64,000 bases of DNA from Actinomycetota bacterium (GTDB lineage: Bacteria > Actinomycetota > Acidimicrobiia > Acidimicrobiales > RAAP-2), in contig WLNI01000001.1 in the NCBI GenBank assembly GCA_009699875.1, positions 558,001 to 622,000 of the forward strand. Reading direction: 5' to 3'. Shown one piece after another: positions 8,940-18,171 of the stretch. A program made the position numbers and the translations under genes. The first letter of the stretch is position 1; each line of letters starts with the position of its first letter. The notes below the pieces were generated by a model. The model worked only from the letters and a program-made list of their open reading frames with translations. It had not been told where the DNA came from and made no database searches.

Positions 8940-10610
8940 GTGCCCGATTCCTTAACCATCGATCAGTTCAACCTTGGCAAAGTTTTCGAAGCCATTGCCG
9001 AGACGGTCCCTGATAGAGACTTCATTGTCATTGGAAACAAACGCTTTACGTACGCCGAGACGGCTGAACGCTCTCGACGCCTGGCCTCATATCTGGCGTC
9101 GCATGGACTTGGAACACATAAGGAACGACGTGATCTTCAAGGTCACGAATCCGGTCAAGACCATGTCGCGCTCGCCCTCTACAACGGCTCCGAGTACCTC
9201 GAAGGAATGATTGGCTCGTATCTCGCTCGATGCGCGCCTTTCAACGTCAACTATCGCTACGTGGGGACCGAACTTCAGTACCTCTTGGACGATGCCAGGA
9301 CCTCAGCAATCATTTTCCACTCCTCATTAGCACCCGTTCTCAAAGAAGTGTTGAAGGGTCTAGCCCAGTCACCAAAAGTTCTCTTGCAAGTTTCAGATGA
9401 CTCTGGCGAACCACTTCTCGAGGGCGCCGTTGACTATGAAGAAGCCTTAGCAAGTTCTGATCCGAATGGACCTGAGGTCTCCCCCGACCCTGACGATCTT
9501 TACGTTCTCTATACGGGTGGTACGACAGGAATGCCCAAGGGAGTCTTGTGGCGCCAGCACGACATTTTCATGGCAGCGATGGGTGGTCGCAAAATTGGTA
9601 CTTGGGAGATCGTGCCTTCCTATGACGCACTCCGAGAGGGTGCGCTCAATGGCATGCCCATCAAGATATTGATGCTTCCTCCGTTGATGCATGGAGCGGC
9701 ACAGTGGGCCAGCTTCATCATGGTGTGCGAGGGTGCCACGTTGGTGATGGCAGCAAATCCCCGGACTCTTGATCCTGTTGACGTCTGGAAGACCGTCGAG
9801 CGAGAAGGCGTCAACACATTCACCGTTGTCGGCGATGCCACTGTTCGTCCACTTCTTGACGAACTCGACCGAGGCTCCTATGACACCTCCAGCCTCTTTG
9901 TCATTGGCAACGGCGGGGCTCCTCTCACTGCAGCAGTTCGTGCATTGATCGGCGAGCGCCTACCAAACGTCTTGATTTCGGATTCTGCGGGGTCGTCAGA
10001 GACCGGGGCCCAAATGTCAACGAGTTCTGCCAGCAACGAAGCGGCCGGTTCCTTCCAGCCAGGGCCTGGAACCACTGTCGTCAATGAAGAAATGAACGCC
10101 CTCTTGGAACCCGGGCACGAAGGCAATGGATGGTTGGCTCAAGGGGGCTGGGTTCCGTTGGGCTACTTCGGAGACGAAGCAAAATCGCTCAAAACCTTCC
10201 CGATCATCGAAGGACAGCGATTCAGTATCCCCGGAGACCGCGCGCGACTCTTGGCCGATGGCGTGATTGATCTCTTAGGGAGAGACTCTGTCACGATCAA
10301 TTCTGGTGGTGAAAAGATTTTTGCCGAAGAAGTCGAAGGGGCGATCGCTGGCCACCCCAGCGTCGTCGATGTGGTCGTGACGGGTCGAGCTTCTGAGAGG
10401 TGGGGACAAGAAGTAGTGGCGGTCGTCCAGATTGGCCCTGAGGCTGAGCAAGATGCTGACGGAATTGTTGAGTTCGCCTCATCCACCATCGCTCGCTACA
10501 AACTCCCCAAAGATGTCATCTTCGTTGAGACCCTTCAGCGTTCCCCTTCTGGAAAAGCCGATTACCGATGGGCGAAAAGTATCGCTGAGGGCACGACCAC
10601 AGAATCATGA
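8940..10610 (+). CDS. Acyl-CoA synthetase (FadD-like, ANL superfamily)
   Basis: VLYTGGTTGMPKGV AMP-binding motif, SGGEKIFAEEVE, C-terminal GKADYRWAK. Confidence 0.88.
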   Translation: MPDSLTIDQFNLGKVFEAIAETVPDRDFIVIGNKRFTYAETAERSRRLASYLASHGLGTHKERRDLQGHESGQDHVALALYNGSEYLEGMIGSYLARCAPFNVNYRYVGTELQYLLDDARTSAIIFHSSLAPVLKEVLKGLAQSPKVLLQVSDDSGEPLLEGAVDYEEALASSDPNGPEVSPDPDDLYVLYTGGTTGMPKGVLWRQHDIFMAAMGGRKIGTWEIVPSYDALREGALNGMPIKILMLPPLMHGAAQWASFIMVCEGATLVMAANPRTLDPVDVWKTVEREGVNTFTVVGDATVRPLLDELDRGSYDTSSLFVIGNGGAPLTAAVRALIGERLPNVLISDSAGSSETGAQMSTSSASNEAAGSFQPGPGTTVVNEEMNALLEPGHEGNGWLAQGGWVPLGYFGDEAKSLKTFPIIEGQRFSIPGDRARLLADGVIDLLGRDSVTINSGGEKIFAEEVEGAIAGHPSVVDVVVTGRASERWGQEVVAVVQIGPEAEQDADGIVEFASSTIARYKLPKDVIFVETLQRSPSGKADYRWAKSIAEGTTTES

Positions 10611-11497
10611 CCGCAGCAGAGGCCATCCTTCAAGGCTGCCTCGGAGCTTCTCACGTCGGGAGCGGTCCAACCGATGAGCAATTCAATATTCTCCAGAGCC
10701 TTTCGCACGGTTACTTCGGCCTTGATCTGGATATCAGATCTCTTTCTCCGATCGGTGCAGCGGAGTTAGCGCGAAACGTCGACGAGCAAGATCGGCATCG
10801 GGTCGTCGACTTTCTCATCGTCCTTGAGTTCTGCCGCCACCCCGCTGACACTGGTCAAGCGGACCTTGTTGAGGAGTACGTCGACGCGTTGGGAATCGAT
10901 GAACCATTCCTTCTTGTCGCTCGCGACGCTCTTACAGCAGAGCATGCCAAGGTCATGGAGGACTGGAGTCGTTTTAGCGAAGCACCTACTCTTGAGCCAG
11001 GACTTGCGACAGAAGATCCCGCCCTCGCTGAACAACTCCGTTCGCTTCAGTACTGCCCTCCTGAAAGTTTGGGTCGCGCATTCTTCGACTACTACGAGGC
11101 CTGGGGGCTCAAACTCCCTGGAGAGCCAGGTGGTGGATCAGCAGACCTCGTTGCTCATGATTTCACTCATGTTCTTGCCGGCTATGTTCCTACTCCGGTC
11201 GAGGAAATCTCATTGCAAGCAATGCTGGTCAGTGCAACAGATTTTGAACATCACTTCTCAGGCCTCATTGCGTCCCTGTCTCTTTTTGAAACAGCATCAT
11301 TTGACATTCTTGATCTCACCCCTCAAAGTGAAACACTCAATAGAACGGGTGCCACTGATATTTTCGCCGAGGCATTTCGCCGAGGCCAGGAATGTGGTGG
11401 TGACTTTTCAACTATTGATCATCTCGCGAGAGTCAGCGAATCACTCGAAGACATCCGACGTGATTTAAGAATTCCTTCGCGAAGCGCTTCCCTCTAG
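10607..11497 (+). CDS. Coq4-like protein with HDxxHx11E motif
   Basis: VAHDFTHVLAGYVPTPVEEISLQ: HDFTH + 11 residues + E; ATGA overlap with fadD. Confidence 0.55.
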   Translation: MTAAEAILQGCLGASHVGSGPTDEQFNILQSLSHGYFGLDLDIRSLSPIGAAELARNVDEQDRHRVVDFLIVLEFCRHPADTGQADLVEEYVDALGIDEPFLLVARDALTAEHAKVMEDWSRFSEAPTLEPGLATEDPALAEQLRSLQYCPPESLGRAFFDYYEAWGLKLPGEPGGGSADLVAHDFTHVLAGYVPTPVEEISLQAMLVSATDFEHHFSGLIASLSLFETASFDILDLTPQSETLNRTGATDIFAEAFRRGQECGGDFSTIDHLARVSESLEDIRRDLRIPSRSASL

Positions 11498-11517
11498 GGG
11501 TCCAGCGAACGAAGTTG

Positions 11518-12432
11518 TTATTTCTTAATCGATTTAAACTTCGAAACAATCAATCGCGCTTCGAGGTTGTAGCCAGTGGTTTTGGCGTGGATGTCACCCT
11601 TTGAACAGAACCACGTTAAGGCACACACGCTCGCCACTGGTGCTGGGATTTCCCCGTACTTCTTCACATTGACCACATTGGTAAGTGGTGTGTACGCCCC
11701 AGTTGCAGCAGTCATGTCAACAAAAAGTCCACCAGCCTGCGCATACGATTCGCTCAGTGCTGGGTTGATCAACGACTGGAATGCCACCACCGAAAGTTGC
11801 GCCAGGCTCATTCGGGCCGGGGTCGTTGGCTGAGTTGGATACACGTAGGTTCCAAGAATGACGTCAGGATACGTCAGGCCAATGATCGGCGTCTTAGAGC
11901 CTGCTGCAGCTCGAAGATCATTGGCGATCGTCGTCACGTTCTTCTTGACATTGGTGGTTGCCGTGCCGACACATGAGATTGGATCAGGGTCTTTTGCGCA
12001 CGAGGTCACGTCGTTCCCAGCGATGGAAACGGTAATCAGTCCAATGTGGCCTTTGTTCTTTGTGATGAAAGCGTCAGCAGCAGCAATTTGAGTTGTCGTT
12101 GGATACGCAACTGCCCCAGCGGTGTGTTTCATTACTGAAGGACAGCCAATGGTATTGAGGACTGAATCAGTTGTCGCTCCTCCACACCCAAAGTTCTTGA
12201 GGGTCATCTTGATATTTTTTGCCACTGGGACTGTGTAGCCAGGGGTTGAACCAAGGCCTGGCTGATACCCAACAGAGTAGGAATCCCCGAGTGAGACATA
12301 GTACGTCGGTGAGGATTTTGCACTTGCGCTATGAGGTAGGACGACAATCATTCCCGCCACCAGCATGAATGCGACGATTATTGCCCGAGGGTTTGTGACA
12401 AGCCTCCGAAAATTCATTCCCACTTCGTTCAT
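11518..12432 (-). CDS. Secreted SGNH/GDSL hydrolase
   Basis: Signal peptide, YYVSLGDSYSVGYQPG block I, NFGCGGATTDSVL, AGNDVTSC. Confidence 0.8.
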   Translation of the reverse strand: MNEVGMNFRRLVTNPRAIIVAFMLVAGMIVVLPHSASAKSSPTYYVSLGDSYSVGYQPGLGSTPGYTVPVAKNIKMTLKNFGCGGATTDSVLNTIGCPSVMKHTAGAVAYPTTTQIAAADAFITKNKGHIGLITVSIAGNDVTSCAKDPDPISCVGTATTNVKKNVTTIANDLRAAAGSKTPIIGLTYPDVILGTYVYPTQPTTPARMSLAQLSVVAFQSLINPALSESYAQAGGLFVDMTAATGAYTPLTNVVNVKKYGEIPAPVASVCALTWFCSKGDIHAKTTGYNLEARLIVSKFKSIKK

Positions 12433-12586
12433 CGTTTCCTCTCAGCAAACTGACATGTGTGACAGAACCGCGATGCTTCTGTGATGCATCGTCTTCCCAG
12501 CATAGTGATACCAAAGCCTACGATCAGGTCAGGCCAGCGGGAACGAAGAGGTCTCAACCACCGAAGAAACGACTAACGATGAGAGA

Positions 12587-12662
12587 TGGTGGAGATGATG
12601 GGATTCGAACCCACTGCCTCTACATTGCGAACGTAGCGCTCTACCAATTGAGCTACACCCCC
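12587..12662 (-). tRNA. tRNA-Ala (anticodon CGC), CCA encoded
   Basis: Minus strand GGGGGTG...TTCGCAA loop...GTTCGAATC...CATCTCCACCA; G3-U70 pair typical of tRNA-Ala. Confidence 0.93.
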
Positions 12663-12701
12663 GTCAAGATCAAAGTGTACCTTGCCCAGGGTGGTGAATT
12701 T

Positions 12702-13520
12702 TCAGCGTGCGGCTGCGCGCTGGGGTTCTTCCCACCAGTCATCACCATCAAGATCATCATCGAAGTAGAGGTCTTCCGAGCCACGAGAGCTCGCAACCCG
12801 ATGACGGCCATCATCTTCCTCGAATCGGTCGTCTTCGAGATGGGCGACCCCATGGGCAACATGGCGGTCATAGCCTTTTTCACCGATAAAGCCGTTGGTC
12901 GCCGCATAGGCCATCAGGCCCACATACCCCACTAAAGCGATGATCGCCAAAATGGTCACGTAGAAGAAGACGGAGACGATGAATCCGATAATCGCGCTTA
13001 GCAAGACTGCTGCGATGAGAGAGAAAAGGATGTTGCGTCGTCGCAGCGCCGCCTCACGTCGACTCAGCGAAGTTGATGGACCTGATGCACCGTACGAGAT
13101 GCGATCGTCATCACCAAGGTAACTGTCATTGGCGTACTCATCGTCCTCGTAGTGTTCGCTTTCGTACGCACCGCGACGATCACCCATTTGGGTGCTGCGA
13201 TCTTCTTCGTAATAATCCTCATATTGTTGGCGCATTTTATTTTCTCCCCCCTGGCTTATTGGGCCAAGTAAGACGAGTCGTGGTTGGGCAATTGTCGGTG
13301 GATTTTGTGGCACCGCGATTTGCGGCGGGGGCAACGGGTTTTCGCCTCCACTAAGGCGATACGCGGGCTCCACCACTTTCGGTCCAGAGCGCTCAAGCAA
13401 GTTGAGCGATTTATGGAACGACATGATGGATCGGTCACTGTCTGAGTTCCGAATCTTGCGATAGATACTCGGTCCAAGAACCACTCCCCACAACACGACA
13501 AGAAGAAGAACGATGATCAT
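12702..13520 (-). CDS. Membrane protein with N-terminal TM, acidic disordered linker and C-terminal TM hairpin; possibly SepX/GlpR-like
   Basis: MIIVLLLVVLWGVVLGPSIYRK...SIMSFHKSLNLLER ... RRRNILFSLIAAVLLSAIIGFIVSVFFYVTILAIIALVGYVGLM. Confidence 0.5.
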   Translation of the reverse strand: MIIVLLLVVLWGVVLGPSIYRKIRNSDSDRSIMSFHKSLNLLERSGPKVVEPAYRLSGGENPLPPPQIAVPQNPPTIAQPRLVLLGPISQGGENKMRQQYEDYYEEDRSTQMGDRRGAYESEHYEDDEYANDSYLGDDDRISYGASGPSTSLSRREAALRRRNILFSLIAAVLLSAIIGFIVSVFFYVTILAIIALVGYVGLMAYAATNGFIGEKGYDRHVAHGVAHLEDDRFEEDDGRHRVASSRGSEDLYFDDDLDGDDWWEEPQRAAAR

Positions 13521-13610
13521 CGATTCCGCGCCCTGCCTTTCCGTTTTTCCCTGCTTTAACGGTACAGAACCCCTCGCGCGTGGTGGTGGATGATGGTCGA
13601 TTTTCTCCGC

Positions 13611-14399
13611 TTAGGTTTTCCCTCGCGCGCTATAGCGCCCATCTCGGTCGCGCTGGAGTGAAATTTCAATCCCAAAAGTGGTCGAAATTCCCTTGGATGT
13701 CATTACCTCTTCGAGCGGACCACTCGCCACAAGGGCTCCTTCTCTCAGGAGCGCCCCATGGGTCATGAACGGCGGGATCTCTTCCACGTGGTGGGTCACG
13801 AGAACCGCCCCTTCTGGCTTTGGGGCAGCCATCACGGCGCCGAGGCGCTCGAGGAGGCGCTCTCGGGCTCCCATATCTAAGCCCGCAGCCGGCTCGTCGA
13901 GACACAAAAGTTCAGGATTACTCATCAAAACTCGGGCTAATAAAACATGGGTGCGTTCCCCGTCAGAGATAATCCCAAGTGATTTTTTACTTAGCTGACC
14001 CACCCCAAGTTCTGCAAGAAGGTGGTCAGCTCGAACATGATCAGCATCGTCGTACTCACGCCACCATGGCTCAAGCGCGCCATCGACTCCTGTGAGTACC
14101 ACGTCATGAACACTCAATGCTGGTCGAAGCTGTCGCGCTAACGAAGAACTAAAAAAGCCAAGTGATGCTCGGAGTGTTCGCAGATCTACTCTCCCAAGAC
14201 GATGGCCCAAGAGTTCTACCTCACCAGTCGTCGGCCACAATCGACCCGAGAGAATGGAGAGCAATGTTGACTTGCCAGACCCATTTGGACCAAGAAGCAC
14301 CCAACGTGATCCTGATTCAATCTCAAGTCGATCAAGCGATAACAAGACCTTCTCATCGCGAACGACACTGACGTTTCGAAGCCCAGCAACCCGTGTCAC
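13611..14399 (-). CDS. ABC transporter ATP-binding protein
   Basis: Walker A LGPNGSGKST; Walker B ELLCLDEPAAGLD; H-loop VTHH. Confidence 0.9.
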   Translation of the reverse strand: MTRVAGLRNVSVVRDEKVLLSLDRLEIESGSRWVLLGPNGSGKSTLLSILSGRLWPTTGEVELLGHRLGRVDLRTLRASLGFFSSSLARQLRPALSVHDVVLTGVDGALEPWWREYDDADHVRADHLLAELGVGQLSKKSLGIISDGERTHVLLARVLMSNPELLCLDEPAAGLDMGARERLLERLGAVMAAPKPEGAVLVTHHVEEIPPFMTHGALLREGALVASGPLEEVMTSKGISTTFGIEISLQRDRDGRYSARGKT

Positions 14400-14444
14400 T
14401 GGACTAGTCGCGGCGAATAATCGCTCGTGGCCACTGAAACCTGG

Positions 14445-15125
14445 TCACTCGTGGAGCCCGCACTCAACTTTGTCACTGTCAAACCATCGCCCCGCCCGAG
14501 GATCTTCGCCCGGCTGCACTGGTCTCGTGGTCGAAGCACAGCCAATTGAAAGATATCCCTGGGCAATCAGTGGGTGGGTCATCAGCGCATGATCTCTCTC
14601 AAAACTGGCCACATCATCGTCGCTCCATGTCGCTAGTGGATTGATCTTTACTAGCCCAAAACTCTCATCCCATGACACGATGGGCGCAGCCGCTCGCGTG
14701 GGGGCGTCGCAGCGCTTCACTGCAGTGAGCCATGCTTTCTTCCCCGCGACAGCCTTCTTGAGAGGTGCGACTTTTCGAACTGCGCAGCACCCCTCCGCTC
14801 CACAGGGAATTCCCACCGCATCAGCCCCTGGCTTTGTCGTCGTCAGATTCAAGTTGTATCGAGATACGACGTCTTCGACAAATGAAAGCGTCTCGGGAAA
14901 ATGGTCTTCGGTGTCAAGGAAGATGACTTCGATCTTTGGATGAATGGCCACTGCAAGATCAAGTAAGACAAGGTCTTGAAAAGAACACGCAAAGACCAAA
15001 TCATCGCCAAAGCGATCGTAGGCCCAGGAAATCACGGCACCCGGCGTTGCCGATTCAAATGATTCGGAAATGCCCTCGATCTCGAGCAAAAGGTCCTGGT
15101 GCTCTTGGGAATTCACTGCGGTCAT
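14445..15125 (-). CDS. cysH: Assimilatory sulfonucleotide (APS/PAPS) reductase, atypical Fe-S cysteine set
   Basis: EGCCAVRKVAPL, C-terminal VECGLHE; second Cys motif reads SIGCASTTRPV. Confidence 0.85.
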   Translation of the reverse strand: MTAVNSQEHQDLLLEIEGISESFESATPGAVISWAYDRFGDDLVFACSFQDLVLLDLAVAIHPKIEVIFLDTEDHFPETLSFVEDVVSRYNLNLTTTKPGADAVGIPCGAEGCCAVRKVAPLKKAVAGKKAWLTAVKRCDAPTRAAAPIVSWDESFGLVKINPLATWSDDDVASFERDHALMTHPLIAQGYLSIGCASTTRPVQPGEDPRAGRWFDSDKVECGLHE

Positions 15126-15205
15126 GCCTTACACTCCTCGATGTGGCCTGAGATCTGCTCTGTTCAGCGTATTTCTCACTTTGTGTTCTCTGAGGTACGA
15201 TAATT

Positions 15206-15228
15206 GACCTCGGAGGTCGGGAATTCCC
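15206..15228. promoter_or_regulatory. Tandem palindromes between cysH and cysD
   Basis: GACCTCGGAGGTC (15206-15218) directly followed by GGGAATTCCC (15219-15228). Confidence 0.45.
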
Positions 15229-15306
15229 AACCCCCGAATCCTAAACCTCAGTCCACCTCAAGCACCTCCTCTTCCAAGGAGAGGGATCTCCAAAGAAGGT
15301 TTCTAG

Positions 15307-16227
15307 ATGTCCCCCCAGAAAATGATAAATCAGCCGATTGATCATCTTGACCTGCTTGAGTCCCATGCCATCTTCATCCTTCGCGAAGTTGTTGCTGAGT
15401 GTGAGCGACCAGTACTCCTCTTTAGTGGAGGCAAGGATTCCGCAGTCCTCTTGCATCTTGCGGTCAAAGCATTCGAACCGAGTGGCCTTCCCTTCCCTAT
15501 CCTCCACATTGATACTGGCCACAACTTCCCAGAGGTCATTGAGTTCCGTGACGAGTTCGTCAAAGCTGCTGGCGGACAGCTCTACGTGGCGAGCGTCCAA
15601 GAAAGCATCGATCAAGGACGAGTCGTTGACCCTGGCCATGGCGAGTCACGGAATCGACTCCAGACAGTGACTTTGCTTGACGCTATAACCAAGCACCGAT
15701 TTGACGCTGCCTTTGGTGGAGCTCGACGAGACGAAGACAAGGCTCGAGCCAAAGAACGCGTGCTCTCGTTCCGAGATGCGTTTGGACAGTGGGACCCCCG
15801 ACGCCAACGCCCAGAGCTGTGGCATCTCTACCAAGGTCACGTCACACCAGGCGAACATCTCCGGGCATTCCCGCTCTCGGATTGGACCGAGCTCGATATA
15901 TGGCGATACATAGAACGTAAAAAAATTGATCTTCCTTCCATCTACTTTGCCCACGAACGCGAAGTCATCGAGAGAGACGGCATGTTGCTGAGTGTGAATG
16001 AATGGATTCACCCTCGAGGAAATGAAACTCATCACAGCCAGATGGTCCGCTACCGAACGGTGGGAGACGTGACGTGCACCGGGGCGATTGCTTCGGAGGC
16101 CACCACTATCGATGAGGTCATTGATGAGGTCATCACCTCGACCGTTTCTGAGCGAGGAGCCACTCGAGCAGACGATCGATTCTCCGAAACATCGATGGAA
16201 GACAGAAAACGCGAAGGGTACTTCTAG
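15307..16227 (+). CDS. cysD: Sulfate adenylyltransferase subunit 2
   Basis: LLFSGGKDSAVLLHLA PP-loop, FPILHIDTGHNFPEVIEFRD, FGGARRDEDKARAKER. Confidence 0.93.
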   Translation: MSPQKMINQPIDHLDLLESHAIFILREVVAECERPVLLFSGGKDSAVLLHLAVKAFEPSGLPFPILHIDTGHNFPEVIEFRDEFVKAAGGQLYVASVQESIDQGRVVDPGHGESRNRLQTVTLLDAITKHRFDAAFGGARRDEDKARAKERVLSFRDAFGQWDPRRQRPELWHLYQGHVTPGEHLRAFPLSDWTELDIWRYIERKKIDLPSIYFAHEREVIERDGMLLSVNEWIHPRGNETHHSQMVRYRTVGDVTCTGAIASEATTIDEVIDEVITSTVSERGATRADDRFSETSMEDRKREGYF

Positions 16228-16231
16228 AGCA

Positions 16232-17524
16232 ATGGATGCAACGCTTGAAGCAGCACCAATTGTCGATCTTCTTCGCTTTGCGACGATTGGCTCAGTCGAT
16301 GACGGAAAGTCAACACTGATCGGTCGACTCTTGGTTGACACTCGTCAACTGTTCCATGATCAAATCGAAGCCGTTGAACAAGCATCTCGTCGACGCGGTG
16401 TTGGCGACATCGACTTGGCATTTGTCACTGACGGACTTCGAGCTGAACGAGAACAGGGAATCACAATTGACGTTGCCTACAGGTACGCGTCAACACCTCA
16501 ACGTAAATTCATCATCGCTGACTGCCCGGGCCATATCCAATACACGGCAAATATGGCAACCGGTGCTTCGAATGCCGACGTGGCCCTTGTTGTTGTCGAT
16601 GCCACCGCAGGTCTCAAAGAACAGACCAAGCGTCACCTTTGTATCGCGGCTCTCCTTGGAGTTCGCCATCTCATTGTCTGTGCCAACAAGATGGACAAGG
16701 CTGATTGGGACCACGAAGCGTATGACCGCATCGTTGATGAAATGGAAGGTCTCCAGCACATTCTCGTAAGCAAATCAGTAACCGTGATTCCCATTTCAGC
16801 GCTTAATGGTGACAATGTTGTCGAACACTCTTCTGCGGCGCCTTTTTATTCTGGCCCGACGGTCTTAGAGGCCCTCGAGGCAATACCTTCAGGGGTTTGG
16901 GCGGGAACTCACCATGGGACCTCCTCCCTTGCCACTCGCCTACCAGTGCAGTGGATTCTGCGCCAGCCGGGAGGAGGGCGGATGTATGCAGGAATGGTTG
17001 ATGGCGCGCCCCTTCATGTCGGCGATGACATCGTGGTCCTTCCCGACGGACTCCACAGCACCGTGACAGAGATCATGACGCCCAATGGGCTCTGCGATTC
17101 CGCTGGAATCGGACTTTCAATTTCTGTTGGACTCGCCGATGATCTCGACGTTTCTCGAGGCGACATGATCGTTGGCGCAAATGACTTACCTGCAGTTTCT
17201 AATGAAATTGAAGCAACGGTTTGCTGGTTCGGGACGACTCGGCTCACTGCGGGAACTCGGTTTAGAGCGAAACACACCACTCGAACCACACCAGCAATTG
17301 TCAGTGCGGTCACTGCTCATCTCAACATTGATGATTTGACGTTGGTTCCAGCAGAGATGCTTGGAGAAAATGAGATTGGCACCATCACATTGACCTTCGC
17401 TACTCCGTTAGCCGTCGACGATTATCAGAGAAACCGAATCACTGGGAGCTTCATCTTGGTGGACGAAGCAACAAATATTACGGTGGCCGCAGGAATGGTT
17501 GGACCTCCGGGTCTTGAAAAATAA
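16232..17524 (+). CDS. cysN: Sulfate adenylyltransferase subunit 1 (GTPase)
   Basis: ATIGSVDDGKSTLIGRLL, EREQGITIDVAYRY, DCPGHIQYTANM, CANKMD; start set at ATG 16232. Confidence 0.92.
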   Translation: MDATLEAAPIVDLLRFATIGSVDDGKSTLIGRLLVDTRQLFHDQIEAVEQASRRRGVGDIDLAFVTDGLRAEREQGITIDVAYRYASTPQRKFIIADCPGHIQYTANMATGASNADVALVVVDATAGLKEQTKRHLCIAALLGVRHLIVCANKMDKADWDHEAYDRIVDEMEGLQHILVSKSVTVIPISALNGDNVVEHSSAAPFYSGPTVLEALEAIPSGVWAGTHHGTSSLATRLPVQWILRQPGGGRMYAGMVDGAPLHVGDDIVVLPDGLHSTVTEIMTPNGLCDSAGIGLSISVGLADDLDVSRGDMIVGANDLPAVSNEIEATVCWFGTTRLTAGTRFRAKHTTRTTPAIVSAVTAHLNIDDLTLVPAEMLGENEIGTITLTFATPLAVDDYQRNRITGSFILVDEATNITVAAGMVGPPGLEK

Positions 17525-17534
17525 ACTAGCGGCG

Positions 17535-18038
17535 TTAGGGTTGCGCAACCATAAGGATCGATCCAAGAATTAAAAGAAACACCACCGCATCAATCCCCCA
17601 TCGCAAGAGCGAAACGGGGCGACTCCACTGAGTGACTTCTGGGACGACGCTTTGGCGAGAAATCAACAGGCGAAGTCTGCTGGCTGAGCGGAAAATCATA
17701 ACTTCCGCGACAACAATGCCGATGAGCCAAAGCACGCTGCCACTCACAACAAACGAAGTTGAAAATGTGTAGCTCTCGTGGCTGACCAGAACGAGGACAA
17801 TGCCGCTCAAAGGAATCAAGTACAGGGTCCTTCCTGCAACTTCGCGTCCGGGCGAGAAGAAGCGAACAGCACCCCCAGGCCACGCTCGTCCAGGCACGCC
17901 TCGACCAAGACTGATGGCGGCTGCGTACATTGCAACCATGATCACGAGTGACACAACAACTGCGGCAATGTGCACAATGAGTACCAGGTCAAAAACGGTT
18001 GAACGCGGTGCCGTCTCGGCGAGAAGATTCACGGGCAT
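17535..18038 (-). CDS. Integral membrane protein of unknown function (possibly DUF2269-like)
   Basis: Four predicted TM segments; VFDLVLIVHIAAVVVSLVIMVAMYAAA. Confidence 0.55.
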   Translation of the reverse strand: MPVNLLAETAPRSTVFDLVLIVHIAAVVVSLVIMVAMYAAAISLGRGVPGRAWPGGAVRFFSPGREVAGRTLYLIPLSGIVLVLVSHESYTFSTSFVVSGSVLWLIGIVVAEVMIFRSASRLRLLISRQSVVPEVTQWSRPVSLLRWGIDAVVFLLILGSILMVAQP

Positions 18039-18171
18039 ATTCTTGCCGACTATTGATGCTGAGTGGGTTAAAGGTGACAAGAAGACGAAATCTTTGCGAA
18101 ATCAGTTTGTTCGAAGGCAAATTCTCGCTTCTCCGCTAGACATTCGAGGTGAGAGCCTCTAAACCATAGGC

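Noticed and set aside
16088-16231. Upstream extension of the cysN ORF to 16088
   Set aside because: Overlaps cysD coding sequence out of frame; conserved CysN sequence starts at MDATLEAAPIVDLLRFATIGSVDDGKST (16232).
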